64,000 nucleotides of DNA from GCA-2705995 sp048267965 (lineage in GTDB: Bacteria > Bacteroidota > Bacteroidia > Flavobacteriales_G > Salibacteraceae): the NCBI GenBank assembly GCA_048267965.1, contig JBLWWK010000005.1, forward strand, positions 83,785 through 147,784. The letters run 5' to 3'. Both the position numbers and the translations under genes were made by a program. Positions 42,030 through 51,406 of this stretch are shown piece by piece (position 1 is the stretch's first letter; every line of letters starts with the position of its first letter). Under the pieces are notes generated by a model. That model did no database searches. It worked only from the letters and a program-made list of their open reading frames with translations, and had not been told where the DNA came from.

Positions 42030-43781
42030 ATGGACTTTTTTTACTTAGAAAAAAACGAAAACTTAACAGGGAAGCCTCTCGCCAGATTTTTCCGGCTATT
42101 GGCTAACGATAAGAAAGATATATGGTATGTGTATATCTACGCCATTTTTAACGGATTGGTGAACTTAACACTGCCGTTAGGAATTCAAGCCATTATCGGA
42201 TTAATCATGGGAGGTATGGTAAGTACTTCTTGGGTGGTTCTCATTATTGTAGTGATTTTGGGGGTGGCTATTGCCGGTGGTTTGCAAATAATGCAGCTGT
42301 ATATAACAGAGATTTTGCAGCAACGAATTTTTACTCGATCAGCGTTTGAGTTTGCTTACAGAATTCCCCGTTTCAAAATGGAGAGTTTGAGCAAGTATTA
42401 TGCTCCAGAATTGATGAACCGTTTTTTCGATACGCTCAATGTTCAAAAAGGGCTGTCGAAAATTCTTATCGATTTTTCTAGCTCACTACTTCAAATTATT
42501 TTCGGACTGGTATTACTGGCTTTTTACCATCCTTTCTTCGTTTTCTTCGGAATTATTCTGCTTTTGATGCTTTTTGCCATTTTTCGTTTTAGTGGCCCAA
42601 GAGGTTTAAAAGAAAGTATCACAGAATCTAAATACAAATATGCCATTGCCGAATGGCTAGAAGAAATGGCTCGCACCATGGGTACGTTTAAGCTGGCAGG
42701 AAAAACCGATTTACCGCTTCAAAAAACCGATGGTTTAGTTTCTAAGTATTTGATTGCCCGTAAAAGACACTTTAAAGTCTTGGTGTTTCAATACGCAAAC
42801 GTGGTAGGTTTTAAAACCATGGTTACTGCTGGGTTGCTTATACTGGGATCATTGCTTGTAATTGAAAGAGAAATTAATCTTGGCCAATTCGTAGCTGCAG
42901 AAATTATCATCTTAATTGTAATCAACTCCGTAGAGAAACTCATCTTAAGCATGGAAACCATCTATGATGTGCTTACCGGGATGGAAAAACTAGGCGATGT
43001 AACTGATTTGCCTATAGAAGATGACGAAGGCATTAGTTTCGAAGAAATTGATACAGGCAAAGGAATCGATATAAAGGTGAGAGATTTATCGTACAGCTAC
43101 AATATCGATGCTGGCGAATTGCTTAAAAACATCACTTTCCATGTGCAATCTGGTGAGCGGGTTTGCATTGCAGGCTTTAACAATAGTGGTAAAACTACGC
43201 TGATGAACCTAATTTCTGGTTTATATACCGTGCAAAAAGGGCAAATCGCTTACAACAATATTCCACAAGGCAATATTCAGCTTACCACTTTGCGCTCTCG
43301 CATTGGAGATATTCTAGACCAAGAACAACTTTTTGCAGGAACCATTCGTGAAAATATGTGCATGGGAAAAGCCAGTGTGCCTTTCGAAGATGTGCAATGG
43401 GCAGCAAGAGCCATTGGAGTAGAAGATTACATTCGATCGTTACCAAAAGGATATAATACCCAAGTGCTTTCTGAAGGCAAAGGACTGCCGAAAAATGTAG
43501 CCAGAAAAATAATTATTGCTCGTTCTATTGCGGCAAGACCACGCTTATTGGTGCTAGAAGAATTCTTGCACAACTTAGAAAGAGAAGATCGTAACCAAAT
43601 CACCGAATTTTTGTGTGATCACGCTCATAATTGGACATTAATCGGAATTTCGAACGATCCGATTTTCGCTAAAAAATGCGATCGTATCATTATTCTTGAA
43701 GGTGGTAAAGTACTAGATGAAGGTACCTACAGCGAAATTCAACAGAAACCCTATTTCAGAAATCTATTTAACGTAGAGTAG
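42030..43781 (+). CDS. ABC exporter (TM + ATPase), divergent nucleotide-binding domain
   Basis: A 583-residue half-transporter. Six helices occupy about 35-300 and the ATPase domain about 345-575. Walker A is intact (GFNNSGKTT). The signature is LSEGKGLP rather than LSGGQ, Walker B ends LVLEEF (first acid Glu instead of Asp, catalytic Glu kept), and at the H-loop position the sequence reads GISNDP with no His. There is no N-terminal peptidase domain. The layout with HlyD and TolC makes a type I-like tripartite exporter across both membranes. Such gene sets are common in Flavobacteria; the cargo is unknown. Confidence 0.85.
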   Translation: MDFFYLEKNENLTGKPLARFFRLLANDKKDIWYVYIYAIFNGLVNLTLPLGIQAIIGLIMGGMVSTSWVVLIIVVILGVAIAGGLQIMQLYITEILQQRIFTRSAFEFAYRIPRFKMESLSKYYAPELMNRFFDTLNVQKGLSKILIDFSSSLLQIIFGLVLLAFYHPFFVFFGIILLLMLFAIFRFSGPRGLKESITESKYKYAIAEWLEEMARTMGTFKLAGKTDLPLQKTDGLVSKYLIARKRHFKVLVFQYANVVGFKTMVTAGLLILGSLLVIEREINLGQFVAAEIIILIVINSVEKLILSMETIYDVLTGMEKLGDVTDLPIEDDEGISFEEIDTGKGIDIKVRDLSYSYNIDAGELLKNITFHVQSGERVCIAGFNNSGKTTLMNLISGLYTVQKGQIAYNNIPQGNIQLTTLRSRIGDILDQEQLFAGTIRENMCMGKASVPFEDVQWAARAIGVEDYIRSLPKGYNTQVLSEGKGLPKNVARKIIIARSIAARPRLLVLEEFLHNLEREDRNQITEFLCDHAHNWTLIGISNDPIFAKKCDRIIILEGGKVLDEGTYSEIQQKPYFRNLFNVE

Positions 43782-43782
43782 T

Positions 43783-45165
43783 ATGCTAAACATTTCAAAA
43801 ACAGTTATCGGGGATAAATTGCCGTTATCGAAATACAAAGCACACTCACTGGTGCTAAAATCTCGATTTAGCCGAACGTTAACGTATTGGCTCTACGGTT
43901 TCTTTGGAATCTTTTTCGTGCTCATGTTTGTGCCTTGGACCCAAAACATACAATCGAAAGGGAAATTAACTACGTTGTACCCAGACCAACGTCCACAAAC
44001 TATTCAATCTACCATCGATGGTAGAATCGAAAAGTGGTTTGTGAGAGAAGGTGATTACGTAAATAAAGGCGACACAATAGTTTTTATTAGCGAAATAAAA
44101 GATGCCTATTTCGATCCAGAATTGGTAGAAAGAACCCAATCTCAGCTAAAAGCTAAAACAGCTTCGTTAGAATCGTACAAGTTAAAGGTAAAAGCGCTTG
44201 ACAGACAGATAGAAGCGCTCAAGAAAACCAGAGAGTTTAAGCTGAGCCAAGCAGAAAATAAAATAAAACAAGGAGCTTTAAAAGTAAAGGCCGATAGCAT
44301 TGATTTTGAAGCAGCCAAAGTAAGTTTTGAAATTGGGAAAGATCAGTTAAGACGACAAGAAAAGCTTTACGAAGAAGGCTTGAAATCGTTAACAGAGTTA
44401 GAAAAACGGAGAAATAACTTCCAGAAAGTTCAAGCGAAACTTATTTCTCAAGAAAGTAAGTTATTGGTGAGTAGAAACGAATACATTAATGCGAAACTGA
44501 ATTACAACACCATTCAAAACGAGTTGGCAGATAAGCTCTCAAAGGCACAATCAGATCAGTTCTCAGCCATTAGCAGCCAATACGATGCTGAAGCAACCGT
44601 AACCAAGTTGCAAAACCAACTCACCAATTACCAAGCAAGAGCAGGTTTCCGTTACATCACGGCTCCACAGGCGGGGTTTGTAACCAAAGCCATTCAATCA
44701 GGAATTGGAGAAACGGTAAAGCAAGGCGATCAAATTGTAAGTGTAGTTCGCTTAGACGTTGATATGGCGGTAGAGCTGTATGTAGATCCAGTAGATTTAC
44801 CTCTCATTCGGTTGGGGCAAAAAGCACGCATCGAATTTGATGGTTGGCCAGCAGTGGTTTTTAACGGATGGCCAAGTTTGAGTTTCGGAACTTTTGGTGG
44901 TGAAGTGGTGGCTATCGACAACATGATTTCTGATAACAACAAGTACAGAATTTTAGTTGCTCACGATAAAAACGATGAACCTTGGCCAGACCTCATCAGG
45001 GTAGGATCCGGGGCTCGTGGTTTCGCCTTGTTACAAGATGTACCGATGTGGTACGAGATATGGCGACAGTTTAATGGGTTCCCACCTGATTTTTACGTAA
45101 ACCTTGAAAAAGCAGGCGAAGAAATGCATGCGAAAGAAGATAAGAAAAAACCAAAGGTTAAGTAA
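43783..45165 (+). CDS. HlyD-family membrane fusion protein
   Basis: A 460-residue periplasmic adaptor. It has one N-terminal membrane helix (about 38-56), a half-lipoyl start (STIDGRIEKWFVREGDYVNKGD), a long coiled-coil hairpin (about 115-275, rich in Lys, Glu, Gln, Leu), the second half-lipoyl motif ITAPQAGFVTKAI, and a beta-barrel domain. The long hairpin fits docking onto a TolC-type duct. It is 1 bp from the ABC gene, and its stop overlaps the tolC-like start (TAATG). Confidence 0.9.
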   Translation: MLNISKTVIGDKLPLSKYKAHSLVLKSRFSRTLTYWLYGFFGIFFVLMFVPWTQNIQSKGKLTTLYPDQRPQTIQSTIDGRIEKWFVREGDYVNKGDTIVFISEIKDAYFDPELVERTQSQLKAKTASLESYKLKVKALDRQIEALKKTREFKLSQAENKIKQGALKVKADSIDFEAAKVSFEIGKDQLRRQEKLYEEGLKSLTELEKRRNNFQKVQAKLISQESKLLVSRNEYINAKLNYNTIQNELADKLSKAQSDQFSAISSQYDAEATVTKLQNQLTNYQARAGFRYITAPQAGFVTKAIQSGIGETVKQGDQIVSVVRLDVDMAVELYVDPVDLPLIRLGQKARIEFDGWPAVVFNGWPSLSFGTFGGEVVAIDNMISDNNKYRILVAHDKNDEPWPDLIRVGSGARGFALLQDVPMWYEIWRQFNGFPPDFYVNLEKAGEEMHAKEDKKKPKVK

Positions 45166-46610
45166 TGAGGTGGAGTAAAGTAATTAGCTGGACTTTTCTT
45201 AGTTGCTTGGCTTTTGTGAATGCCGCTGTTGGTCAAGATAGTACGCAAGTGTGGGAAGACAAACAACTTACCTACAACGAGTATATCTCGATTGTAAAAG
45301 AATATCACCCAATGGCTCGTCAGGCGGCTTTGTTGAGTGATCAAGCCAAAGCAAGGTTGCGTTCTGCTAGAGGTTTTTTCGATCCGGTATTGTACTCAAA
45401 AGTGGATCAGAAAATCTTTAAAGAGAAAGACTATTATCGGTTGTCTGAATCTGGATTAAAGATTCCTACTTGGTTTGGGCTAGAAGGTAAAGTAGCCTAC
45501 GAATGGAACGATGGCGAATACCTAAATCCGCAATATTCGGTGCCAGAAGACGGATTGAGTATTGTAGGTGTTTCTTGGGATTTAGGCGGTGGAATTTTTT
45601 TAGACGAAAGAAGAGCCATGCTGCAACAAGCTAAATTGTTTGGCCAATCAGGTGAGGCAGCACAAATTCAATTGCTCAACGATTTGCTGCTAGATGCCAA
45701 TAAAGCGTATTGGGATTGGGTAGCGGCTTTCGAAAATGCCAAAGTTCTCGATTCGGCATTGGTGCTTTCTCAAGTTCGGTTTGAAGGGGTAAAGCAAGGT
45801 TACGAGCAAGGCGATAAGGCAGCTATAGATACGCTTGAAGCTTTTATAAAAGTGCAAAGCCGACAAATAACTCAGTTTGAAGGACAGCAAAAACTAATTG
45901 AAAAAAGTTTAAAAGTGTCGAACTTTTTATGGTTCGAAAACTCTATTCCTTTGCAATTAGAACCAGAAGTAACGCCAGAGAATTTTAGAGAAGACATGAT
46001 TGATTTGGCTATGCTCGATACCCTTTCTAATGAGCTAAATCAGCTTCAACAAACCCATCCGTTGCTTCGTCAATATCAATTTAAAATTGAAGAAGAAAGA
46101 ATTAATCAGCGCTTAAAGTCGAGGTATTTGGTTCCTACCGTGAAATTGAATTACAATTTTATTACCGATGAGGGGCCATTTCAAGGCACCGACCTCGAGC
46201 AAACCGGCTTTTCTACTCAAGATTATAAATTTGGTGTAGATGTGAAATTGCCTTTGCTGTTAAGGCAAGGTCGAGGAAACTGGCAAGAAGCTCGAATTAA
46301 ACGAGAAAAGGCAGAGTTAAAGCTCGACCAAAAAACGCTTGAAGTGGTGAATAAAGCCAAAACGTATCAGAATAAACTTTCAACTATTCATCAGCAATTA
46401 CTCATTTATCGTTCTGCGGTTACCAATTATCAACGAATGTTAGATGCTGAAATAACAAAGTTTTTTAATGGTGAAAGTTCAATATTCTTGATTAATTCAC
46501 GCGAACTCAAATTAATAGAAGCGCAAGTTAAATTGAATAAAACAGAAGCTGAATACGAGAAAACCAAAGCCAGCTTTTACCACGCTTTGGGTAATCTTTC
46601 TCAACAATAA
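45165..46610 (+). CDS. TolC-family outer-membrane factor
   Basis: A 481-residue exported protein with a signal peptide (about 1-23) and two outer-membrane efflux-protein repeats rich in coiled coils. Examples are ARQAALLSDQAKARLRSARGFFDP near the start and a later RELKLIEAQVKLNKTEAEYEKTKASFYHALG. It supplies the outer-membrane channel for the ABC-HlyD pair encoded just upstream. The family usually forms trimers with 12-strand barrels and a periplasmic tunnel. A copy of the GGTTCCTACC word encodes VPT at about residue 323. Confidence 0.88.
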   Translation: MRWSKVISWTFLSCLAFVNAAVGQDSTQVWEDKQLTYNEYISIVKEYHPMARQAALLSDQAKARLRSARGFFDPVLYSKVDQKIFKEKDYYRLSESGLKIPTWFGLEGKVAYEWNDGEYLNPQYSVPEDGLSIVGVSWDLGGGIFLDERRAMLQQAKLFGQSGEAAQIQLLNDLLLDANKAYWDWVAAFENAKVLDSALVLSQVRFEGVKQGYEQGDKAAIDTLEAFIKVQSRQITQFEGQQKLIEKSLKVSNFLWFENSIPLQLEPEVTPENFREDMIDLAMLDTLSNELNQLQQTHPLLRQYQFKIEEERINQRLKSRYLVPTVKLNYNFITDEGPFQGTDLEQTGFSTQDYKFGVDVKLPLLLRQGRGNWQEARIKREKAELKLDQKTLEVVNKAKTYQNKLSTIHQQLLIYRSAVTNYQRMLDAEITKFFNGESSIFLINSRELKLIEAQVKLNKTEAEYEKTKASFYHALGNLSQQ

Positions 46611-46631
46611 CGCCCAAAAACATTTAAAAAG

Positions 46632-47075
46632 ATGATTTTAGACTTAAACGAAGAGGTGAGAAGAAAATATGCTTCGTTTTGGTTGAGAATTGGAGCCGGA
46701 ATTTTGGATGGTTTAGTGCTTTACGCGTTTTTTCATCTTTTAACTTTGCTAACCGGAGTTTCTATTGTTTGGATAAATAACCTCTATTTTCTTACCGATT
46801 GGGTGAGCGCGGCCGTTTTTTTAAGTGTTTGTTGGCTCTATTTTGCGGGATTAGAATCAAGCGAATACCAAGCGAGTATTGGTAAAATGATTTTTAAAAT
46901 TAAGGTGTGCGATTTAGAGTTGGGGCGATTAAACTTCACAAAAACCACGGTTCGGTTTTTCTTCAAATTAGCGTCTGTTTCTATCGCATTAATGGGTGTG
47001 GTGTTAATAGCCATTCACCCGAAACATCAAGGATTGCACGATGTTTTGGCTAAATCAGTGGTAATTCAAGATTAG
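46632..47075 (+). CDS. RDD-family membrane protein
   Basis: A 147-residue protein with about three transmembrane helices and the RDD motifs: an Arg/Asp pair in FWLRIGAGILDG, then the SEYQASIGKMIFKIKV segment and a C-terminal IHPKHQGLHDVLAKSVV. RDD proteins are small membrane proteins, some acting as Na+/H+ antiporters, but most unknown. It is on the plus strand and ends in a 4-bp overlap with the DUF58 gene on the other strand. A second, larger RDD protein lies at the other end of this cluster (53.4 kb). Confidence 0.85.
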   Translation: MILDLNEEVRRKYASFWLRIGAGILDGLVLYAFFHLLTLLTGVSIVWINNLYFLTDWVSAAVFLSVCWLYFAGLESSEYQASIGKMIFKIKVCDLELGRLNFTKTTVRFFFKLASVSIALMGVVLIAIHPKHQGLHDVLAKSVVIQD

Positions 47076-48409
47076 ATTAAGCCACGAGATTTCAGCTCTA
47101 AATATTTGTTGACTGTATTAATCGATAACTCATCGGGTTTGGTTAGCAGTGCTTGAATTCCGTATTGCTTGAGGGTTTGTACAATTTGAATTTTTTCGTG
47201 CACCATTTTTTGAGCGGTTACTTTTAAGAAAATCTCTTTTAAATCGGTGGCGGTTTTATTGCTAAAATCTACCACTTCGGTATTTTCGAAAAACACAACT
47301 ACTAGTAAGTGTCTTTTATTAAGGCGCCTCAAAATGGGCAAAACCCGATCGATGTTAAGAATGCTTTCGAAATTGGTAAAAAGAAAAAGTAAGCTGCGGT
47401 TGCGAGAAAGATTGGTTAGTCCGTTGTATAAAAGTTCAAAATTAGCTTCAACGGGTCGTTCTTTTTCGTTGTAAAGCGTTTCCAGAATTTTTTTCATCTG
47501 AAAAGCTTTTCTTTCTGCCGGAACCAAAGCACCCAACCGATCACTAAATGTGACCAAACCTGCTTTATCGTGCTTTTTTATCGCGATGTTCGAAATTACC
47601 AAAGCGGTGTTAATGGCGTGATCCATCAGAGTAAGCCCATTAAACGGCATTTTCATGGTTCGACTTTTGTCAATTAAGCAATACACATGCTGCGAACGCT
47701 CGTCTTGATACTGATTAACCATTAATTCACCGCGCCTGCCCGTGGCTTTCCAATTAATACTGCGGTAATCGTCTCCAGGAATGTAATTTTTAATTTGTTC
47801 AAACTCGTAAGAATGTCCTATTCGTCTAATTTTTTTCACACCTGAAAGCGAAGCCGTTTTGCTGAAAGCCATCATTTCGAAGTGCTTCATTTGCAAAACA
47901 GAAGGGTACACCTTCATCATTTTATCGGTAGGAACCGTATACCTTCTTTGGATTAATTTCAAAGGAGAAGTTAAGTACAAATGAGTTTTACCAAAATCGT
48001 ATTCTCCGCGCTCGGTGGGGAATATTGTGTAACTCATGGTATAATCGGGCTGCTGAGAAGTAAGTTCAAAAACATGTTGAAAATGCCTTTCACCTAATTG
48101 ATGAGGTAACTCATCAACACAAACCACCGTCAAGGGAATTTCACTTTGGTTTATAAACGAGTATTCGATGGCAATAGAGTCGCCTAAAGTGAGCATTTCT
48201 GGTAACTTCCTTTCAAAGGTAAGTGGGTGCTCGGTTCTATGAAGCAACCATAAATCGTAAAGCAAAGTACCACACGCTAAAACCAAAAGAGTTTGTGCAA
48301 TTACAAAAAGCACACTCCAGAAGAAGCTAAATACAAAGAATGTAGCTACAGCACCGAAAACATAGAAGAATCGGTTGGGTAAGAAAATAGATTGCCAAAG
48401 TTTTTTCAT
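47072..48409 (-). CDS. DUF58 protein (MoxR-associated)
   Basis: A 445-residue membrane-anchored protein with two helices near the N-terminus (about 12-50), an immunoglobulin-like region (about 60-175) and the DUF58 core: GHSYEFEQIKNYIPGDDYRSINWKATGRRGELMVNQYQDERSQ. A VWA-like fold follows (VYCLIDKSRTMKMPF as the MIDAS-like DxSxS-type motif). DUF58 and MoxR work together, by analogy with MoxR-VWA chaperone pairs that fold or activate metal or envelope enzymes. Its ATG overlaps the moxR stop by 1 bp. Confidence 0.88.
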   Translation of the reverse strand: MKKLWQSIFLPNRFFYVFGAVATFFVFSFFWSVLFVIAQTLLVLACGTLLYDLWLLHRTEHPLTFERKLPEMLTLGDSIAIEYSFINQSEIPLTVVCVDELPHQLGERHFQHVFELTSQQPDYTMSYTIFPTERGEYDFGKTHLYLTSPLKLIQRRYTVPTDKMMKVYPSVLQMKHFEMMAFSKTASLSGVKKIRRIGHSYEFEQIKNYIPGDDYRSINWKATGRRGELMVNQYQDERSQHVYCLIDKSRTMKMPFNGLTLMDHAINTALVISNIAIKKHDKAGLVTFSDRLGALVPAERKAFQMKKILETLYNEKERPVEANFELLYNGLTNLSRNRSLLFLFTNFESILNIDRVLPILRRLNKRHLLVVVFFENTEVVDFSNKTATDLKEIFLKVTAQKMVHEKIQIVQTLKQYGIQALLTKPDELSINTVNKYLELKSRGLI

Positions 48410-49452
48410 TAACGCGGAATCTCTACGCTTTCTAAAATAGTTTCAATCACCGATTCTATTTCTACGCCTTCCATTTCTTTATCTGGAGTGAGAATTAAAC
48501 GATGGTTTAATACCGAAGGCGCAATAAATTTTATGTCGTCTGGAGTAACAAAATCTCTTCCACGCATGGCAGCAATCGCTTTTGATGTGTTCATGATGGC
48601 GAGTGAGGCGCGGGGAGAAGCTCCTAAAAATAAACTGCTGTTTTCTCTGGTTTCTGCAATAATTCCGGCAATGTAATCGATGAGTTCGTCTTTAATGTGA
48701 ACCTGATTTACAATTTTCTGACAAGTAGTTAACTCTTCAGCGTTTAAAACGGGTTTCACTTGCTCGGTGTTTTCGTCTAAAGAAGAGTTTCTAAACTTTC
48801 GGAGAATAATTTTTTCTTCTTCTAAGGTGGGGTAATCGAGTAGAATTCGAAAAAGAAAGCGGTCGAGCTGTGCTTCTGGTAACTTGTAGGTTCCTTCTTG
48901 CTCTATGGGATTTTGCGTAGCAATTACGAAAAAAGGAAACTTAAGTTGGTAAGTATGTCCGTCTATAGTTATTTGGCGCTCTTGCATTACTTCAAAAAGA
49001 GAAGATTGGGTTTTGGCAGGAGCACGATTTATTTCGTCTATAAGAACAATATTGCTGAATATGGGGCCACTTTTAAAGTTGAAATCGCCACTCTTCATAT
49101 TGTAGACATTGGTTCCTACTACATCTGCAGGCATTAAATCGGGTGTAAATTGAATTCTCGAAAAATCGACTTGTAGCGTTTGGGAAAGCAATTTAGCAGT
49201 GAGGGTTTTTGCAATACCCGGCACCCCTTCTAACAACACGTGTCCGCCAGTGAAAATACCGGCAATCATGAGTTCTACCATTCGATCTTGCCCTACAATT
49301 ACTTTAGCAACTTCGTGCTTTATTTCACTTACCGCCTTGGCAATTTGCTGTAACTCTTTGCTCAATTCTGGTGTTGAACTTTCGTTTTGAGGCAAATTTT
49401 GAGAAGGAGTAGAAGATGGATTTTCTTCAGGAATGTTATTTTCTTGATTCAT
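48409..49452 (-). CDS. MoxR-family AAA+ ATPase
   Basis: A 347-residue AAA+ protein with Walker A GVPGIAKT (here A-K-T rather than G-K-T), Walker B VLIDEINRAPAKTQSSLFEVMQERQ, sensor 1 ATQNPIEQEGTY and the ASPRASLAIM arginine region. It has an acidic, low-complexity N-terminus. MoxR ATPases act as chaperones for VWA-containing partners, here the overlapping DUF58 gene. It is one of a co-directional cluster with DUF4350, DUF4129 and SpoIIM-like genes. Confidence 0.93.
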   Translation of the reverse strand: MNQENNIPEENPSSTPSQNLPQNESSTPELSKELQQIAKAVSEIKHEVAKVIVGQDRMVELMIAGIFTGGHVLLEGVPGIAKTLTAKLLSQTLQVDFSRIQFTPDLMPADVVGTNVYNMKSGDFNFKSGPIFSNIVLIDEINRAPAKTQSSLFEVMQERQITIDGHTYQLKFPFFVIATQNPIEQEGTYKLPEAQLDRFLFRILLDYPTLEEEKIILRKFRNSSLDENTEQVKPVLNAEELTTCQKIVNQVHIKDELIDYIAGIIAETRENSSLFLGASPRASLAIMNTSKAIAAMRGRDFVTPDDIKFIAPSVLNHRLILTPDKEMEGVEIESVIETILESVEIPR

Positions 49453-49455
49453 CTT

Positions 49456-50727
49456 TTATTGGGCTGAGTTAAAGAATTCTTCGATGCATTGATGAAAGGC
49501 AATAAGCATTTCATCGCTTATGTTTTTTAGGTATTGAACCGCTCGGGCCTTATCAACCAGTTTTTTCACAATGGCGTAATCAACGTTCGATTTTTTCGAG
49601 AGCTGATAAGCAAAATCATCGGTAAACTCTTGAGCGGCTAAACCATACTTTTTTCTTATTTGATATTGAAAGAGTTCGAGTTCTTTCTTGGCTATTTTAT
49701 CATTAGCATTACTTTGATAAAACAGTAAGCCGAGTGTTTCTACAAAGGCCAAAGAGGTGTTTTTATTCTCAATGTGGATGGGCATAATACGCTGTTTTCT
49801 CTTGAAGTTGAAAACCAAGAGGGCAACTCCCATAAAGAGAAGAATGTACCACGCCCACCTGAAAGCTGGAAAACTCAGTAAATAACCAAGTGGATTATAA
49901 GAATTTGAGGGTTTTCTCTTTCGATTGGGGGCGTACGATGAAATTCGGCTTTTTTGATCCCAAATCAGGGTTTCGCTTAAAGAAGGGGAAATAAGTTGAT
50001 TTATAAATTCAAAACTTTCTTCTCGAAGAAAGTGGTAATTCGTGAAAAGTAAGGGCGTAGTGAAAATGGTTACGGTTCCTTCGTTTTCAACATAAATACG
50101 AATACCATTGGTTGTGCTATCAGAATAAGAAACCACTTCGTATGTGTATGGTTTTTTGATATCCTGAGCTAAGATGTAAGAAAAATGATGGCTGAGAGTA
50201 TCGTTGACATACCGAAAGTTGAGGGTAACAGAATCGTTAGAATCGGGCAAATAGAGGGTAGAAGTTTTTGCTTCGAAATCGCCTAAATACAGCGAATCGA
50301 TTCTAAATTCGTTAAAACCATTGTAATACGTGGTGTCTGCATATTTGAAAAAATAGTTTTCTAATAAACGGTGGCTGATATTTTCTGAGGCAATAAAAAC
50401 GTGATTTCCGTTCGAAGCAAATTGGGTAAGTTGAGTGATTGAGGTAGAATCGTAGTAAGCTCGTGATCCTACATACAGGTAAGTGGCGTTGTTAGCGTAG
50501 TTATTGAGAAGGTGGAGTGAGTCTTCAATTTCGATAAAGTTTGTGCCGTAATCGGTAGAAAGTAATTCTTGAAACAAACTGATTCCGTAAGGTTCTTTTG
50601 ATAAATCGCCTTCTTTGGCGTATGTTTTTTGCCAATTGTGGTTGGGACCCAGCGAATTGAAATACGCAATAGTTGCTGCAATGAGCAATACAATAGCCAG
50701 CAATATGCCTAAACTTCTCTTATCCAT
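49456..50727 (-). CDS. DUF4350-domain membrane protein
   Basis: A 423-residue protein with an N-terminal signal-anchor helix (about 7-25), a periplasmic DUF4350 region (about 35-260, with YGISLFQELLSTDYG, a GATase-like beginning), a second helix (about 300-320) and a cytoplasmic tail. DUF4350 proteins are encoded beside MoxR/DUF58/DUF4129 genes; the fold is thought to resemble a class I glutamine amidotransferase without catalysis. It lies between moxR (3 bp) and the DUF4129 gene (8-bp overlap). The role is unknown. Confidence 0.8.
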   Translation of the reverse strand: MDKRSLGILLAIVLLIAATIAYFNSLGPNHNWQKTYAKEGDLSKEPYGISLFQELLSTDYGTNFIEIEDSLHLLNNYANNATYLYVGSRAYYDSTSITQLTQFASNGNHVFIASENISHRLLENYFFKYADTTYYNGFNEFRIDSLYLGDFEAKTSTLYLPDSNDSVTLNFRYVNDTLSHHFSYILAQDIKKPYTYEVVSYSDSTTNGIRIYVENEGTVTIFTTPLLFTNYHFLREESFEFINQLISPSLSETLIWDQKSRISSYAPNRKRKPSNSYNPLGYLLSFPAFRWAWYILLFMGVALLVFNFKRKQRIMPIHIENKNTSLAFVETLGLLFYQSNANDKIAKKELELFQYQIRKKYGLAAQEFTDDFAYQLSKKSNVDYAIVKKLVDKARAVQYLKNISDEMLIAFHQCIEEFFNSAQ

Positions 50728-51406
50728 TGAGTTGATTTAGAAATTGTTGTGCTTTTTGCTGATAATTTTCGAAATGAGATAGAAAAGTAGGTTTTTCACC
50801 GTACCAGCTTTTATCGAAAGCTTTAGTGAGTTCTAGAAACTGATGGTAAAAAGGTTGTTGTGCTGTTTCTAGCAAATATTCGCTATTGGTTTTTGGTTTT
50901 CTCCATTTGATGTAGCGCTGATCCCACAGTGTTTTTAATATTTTGAGATAATACAATCGAATGGCTAGCGAGAAATGTTCGTTTTTAAGAGCCTCTTGAA
51001 TCAAGGCTTCAAAATCGAGCGATTTCATGTGGTTTTCTAACAAATCAGGATTCGAGTTGATTTGTTGAATCGATTGAATTTTCTTGTTTTTAGTGTCGAT
51101 AAACGGCAACAGTTTCCAAAGAGCGAGCGCTACAATAACCACCAGTACTACATAGCCCAAAATTTTAAAAGGCAATTCTAATGATTGAAAGAATTGCTTA
51201 AAGTCGAAAGAATCGGAAGATGGATTTTGCTCTTTTTTTGGAGCTTCTTCTTTTTTGGGTTCTTTAGGCGTTTCGCTAAATTCTACGTTTTCTACAGCCT
51301 CTTGCCAATGCTCTTTGTTGAGAGATTTTTCTTGGGCAACCAGTGGTGTAACGGCCAAAAGCAACACCCAGCAAAATAATATGGATATACATTTGTTATA
51401 CTTCAC
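50720..51406 (-). CDS. DUF4129-domain membrane protein
   Basis: A 228-residue protein: signal peptide (about 1-24), a Lys/Glu-rich low-complexity linker (about 40-70), one transmembrane helix (about 80-105) and a C-terminal cytoplasmic DUF4129 domain with SLAIRLYYLKILKTLWDQRYIKW and the late FDKSWYGEKP. The start is GTG (51406), 11 bp inside the upstream SpoIIM-like gene. It belongs to the same cluster as DUF4350 and MoxR. Confidence 0.82.
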   Translation of the reverse strand: MKYNKCISILFCWVLLLAVTPLVAQEKSLNKEHWQEAVENVEFSETPKEPKKEEAPKKEQNPSSDSFDFKQFFQSLELPFKILGYVVLVVIVALALWKLLPFIDTKNKKIQSIQQINSNPDLLENHMKSLDFEALIQEALKNEHFSLAIRLYYLKILKTLWDQRYIKWRKPKTNSEYLLETAQQPFYHQFLELTKAFDKSWYGEKPTFLSHFENYQQKAQQFLNQLNG

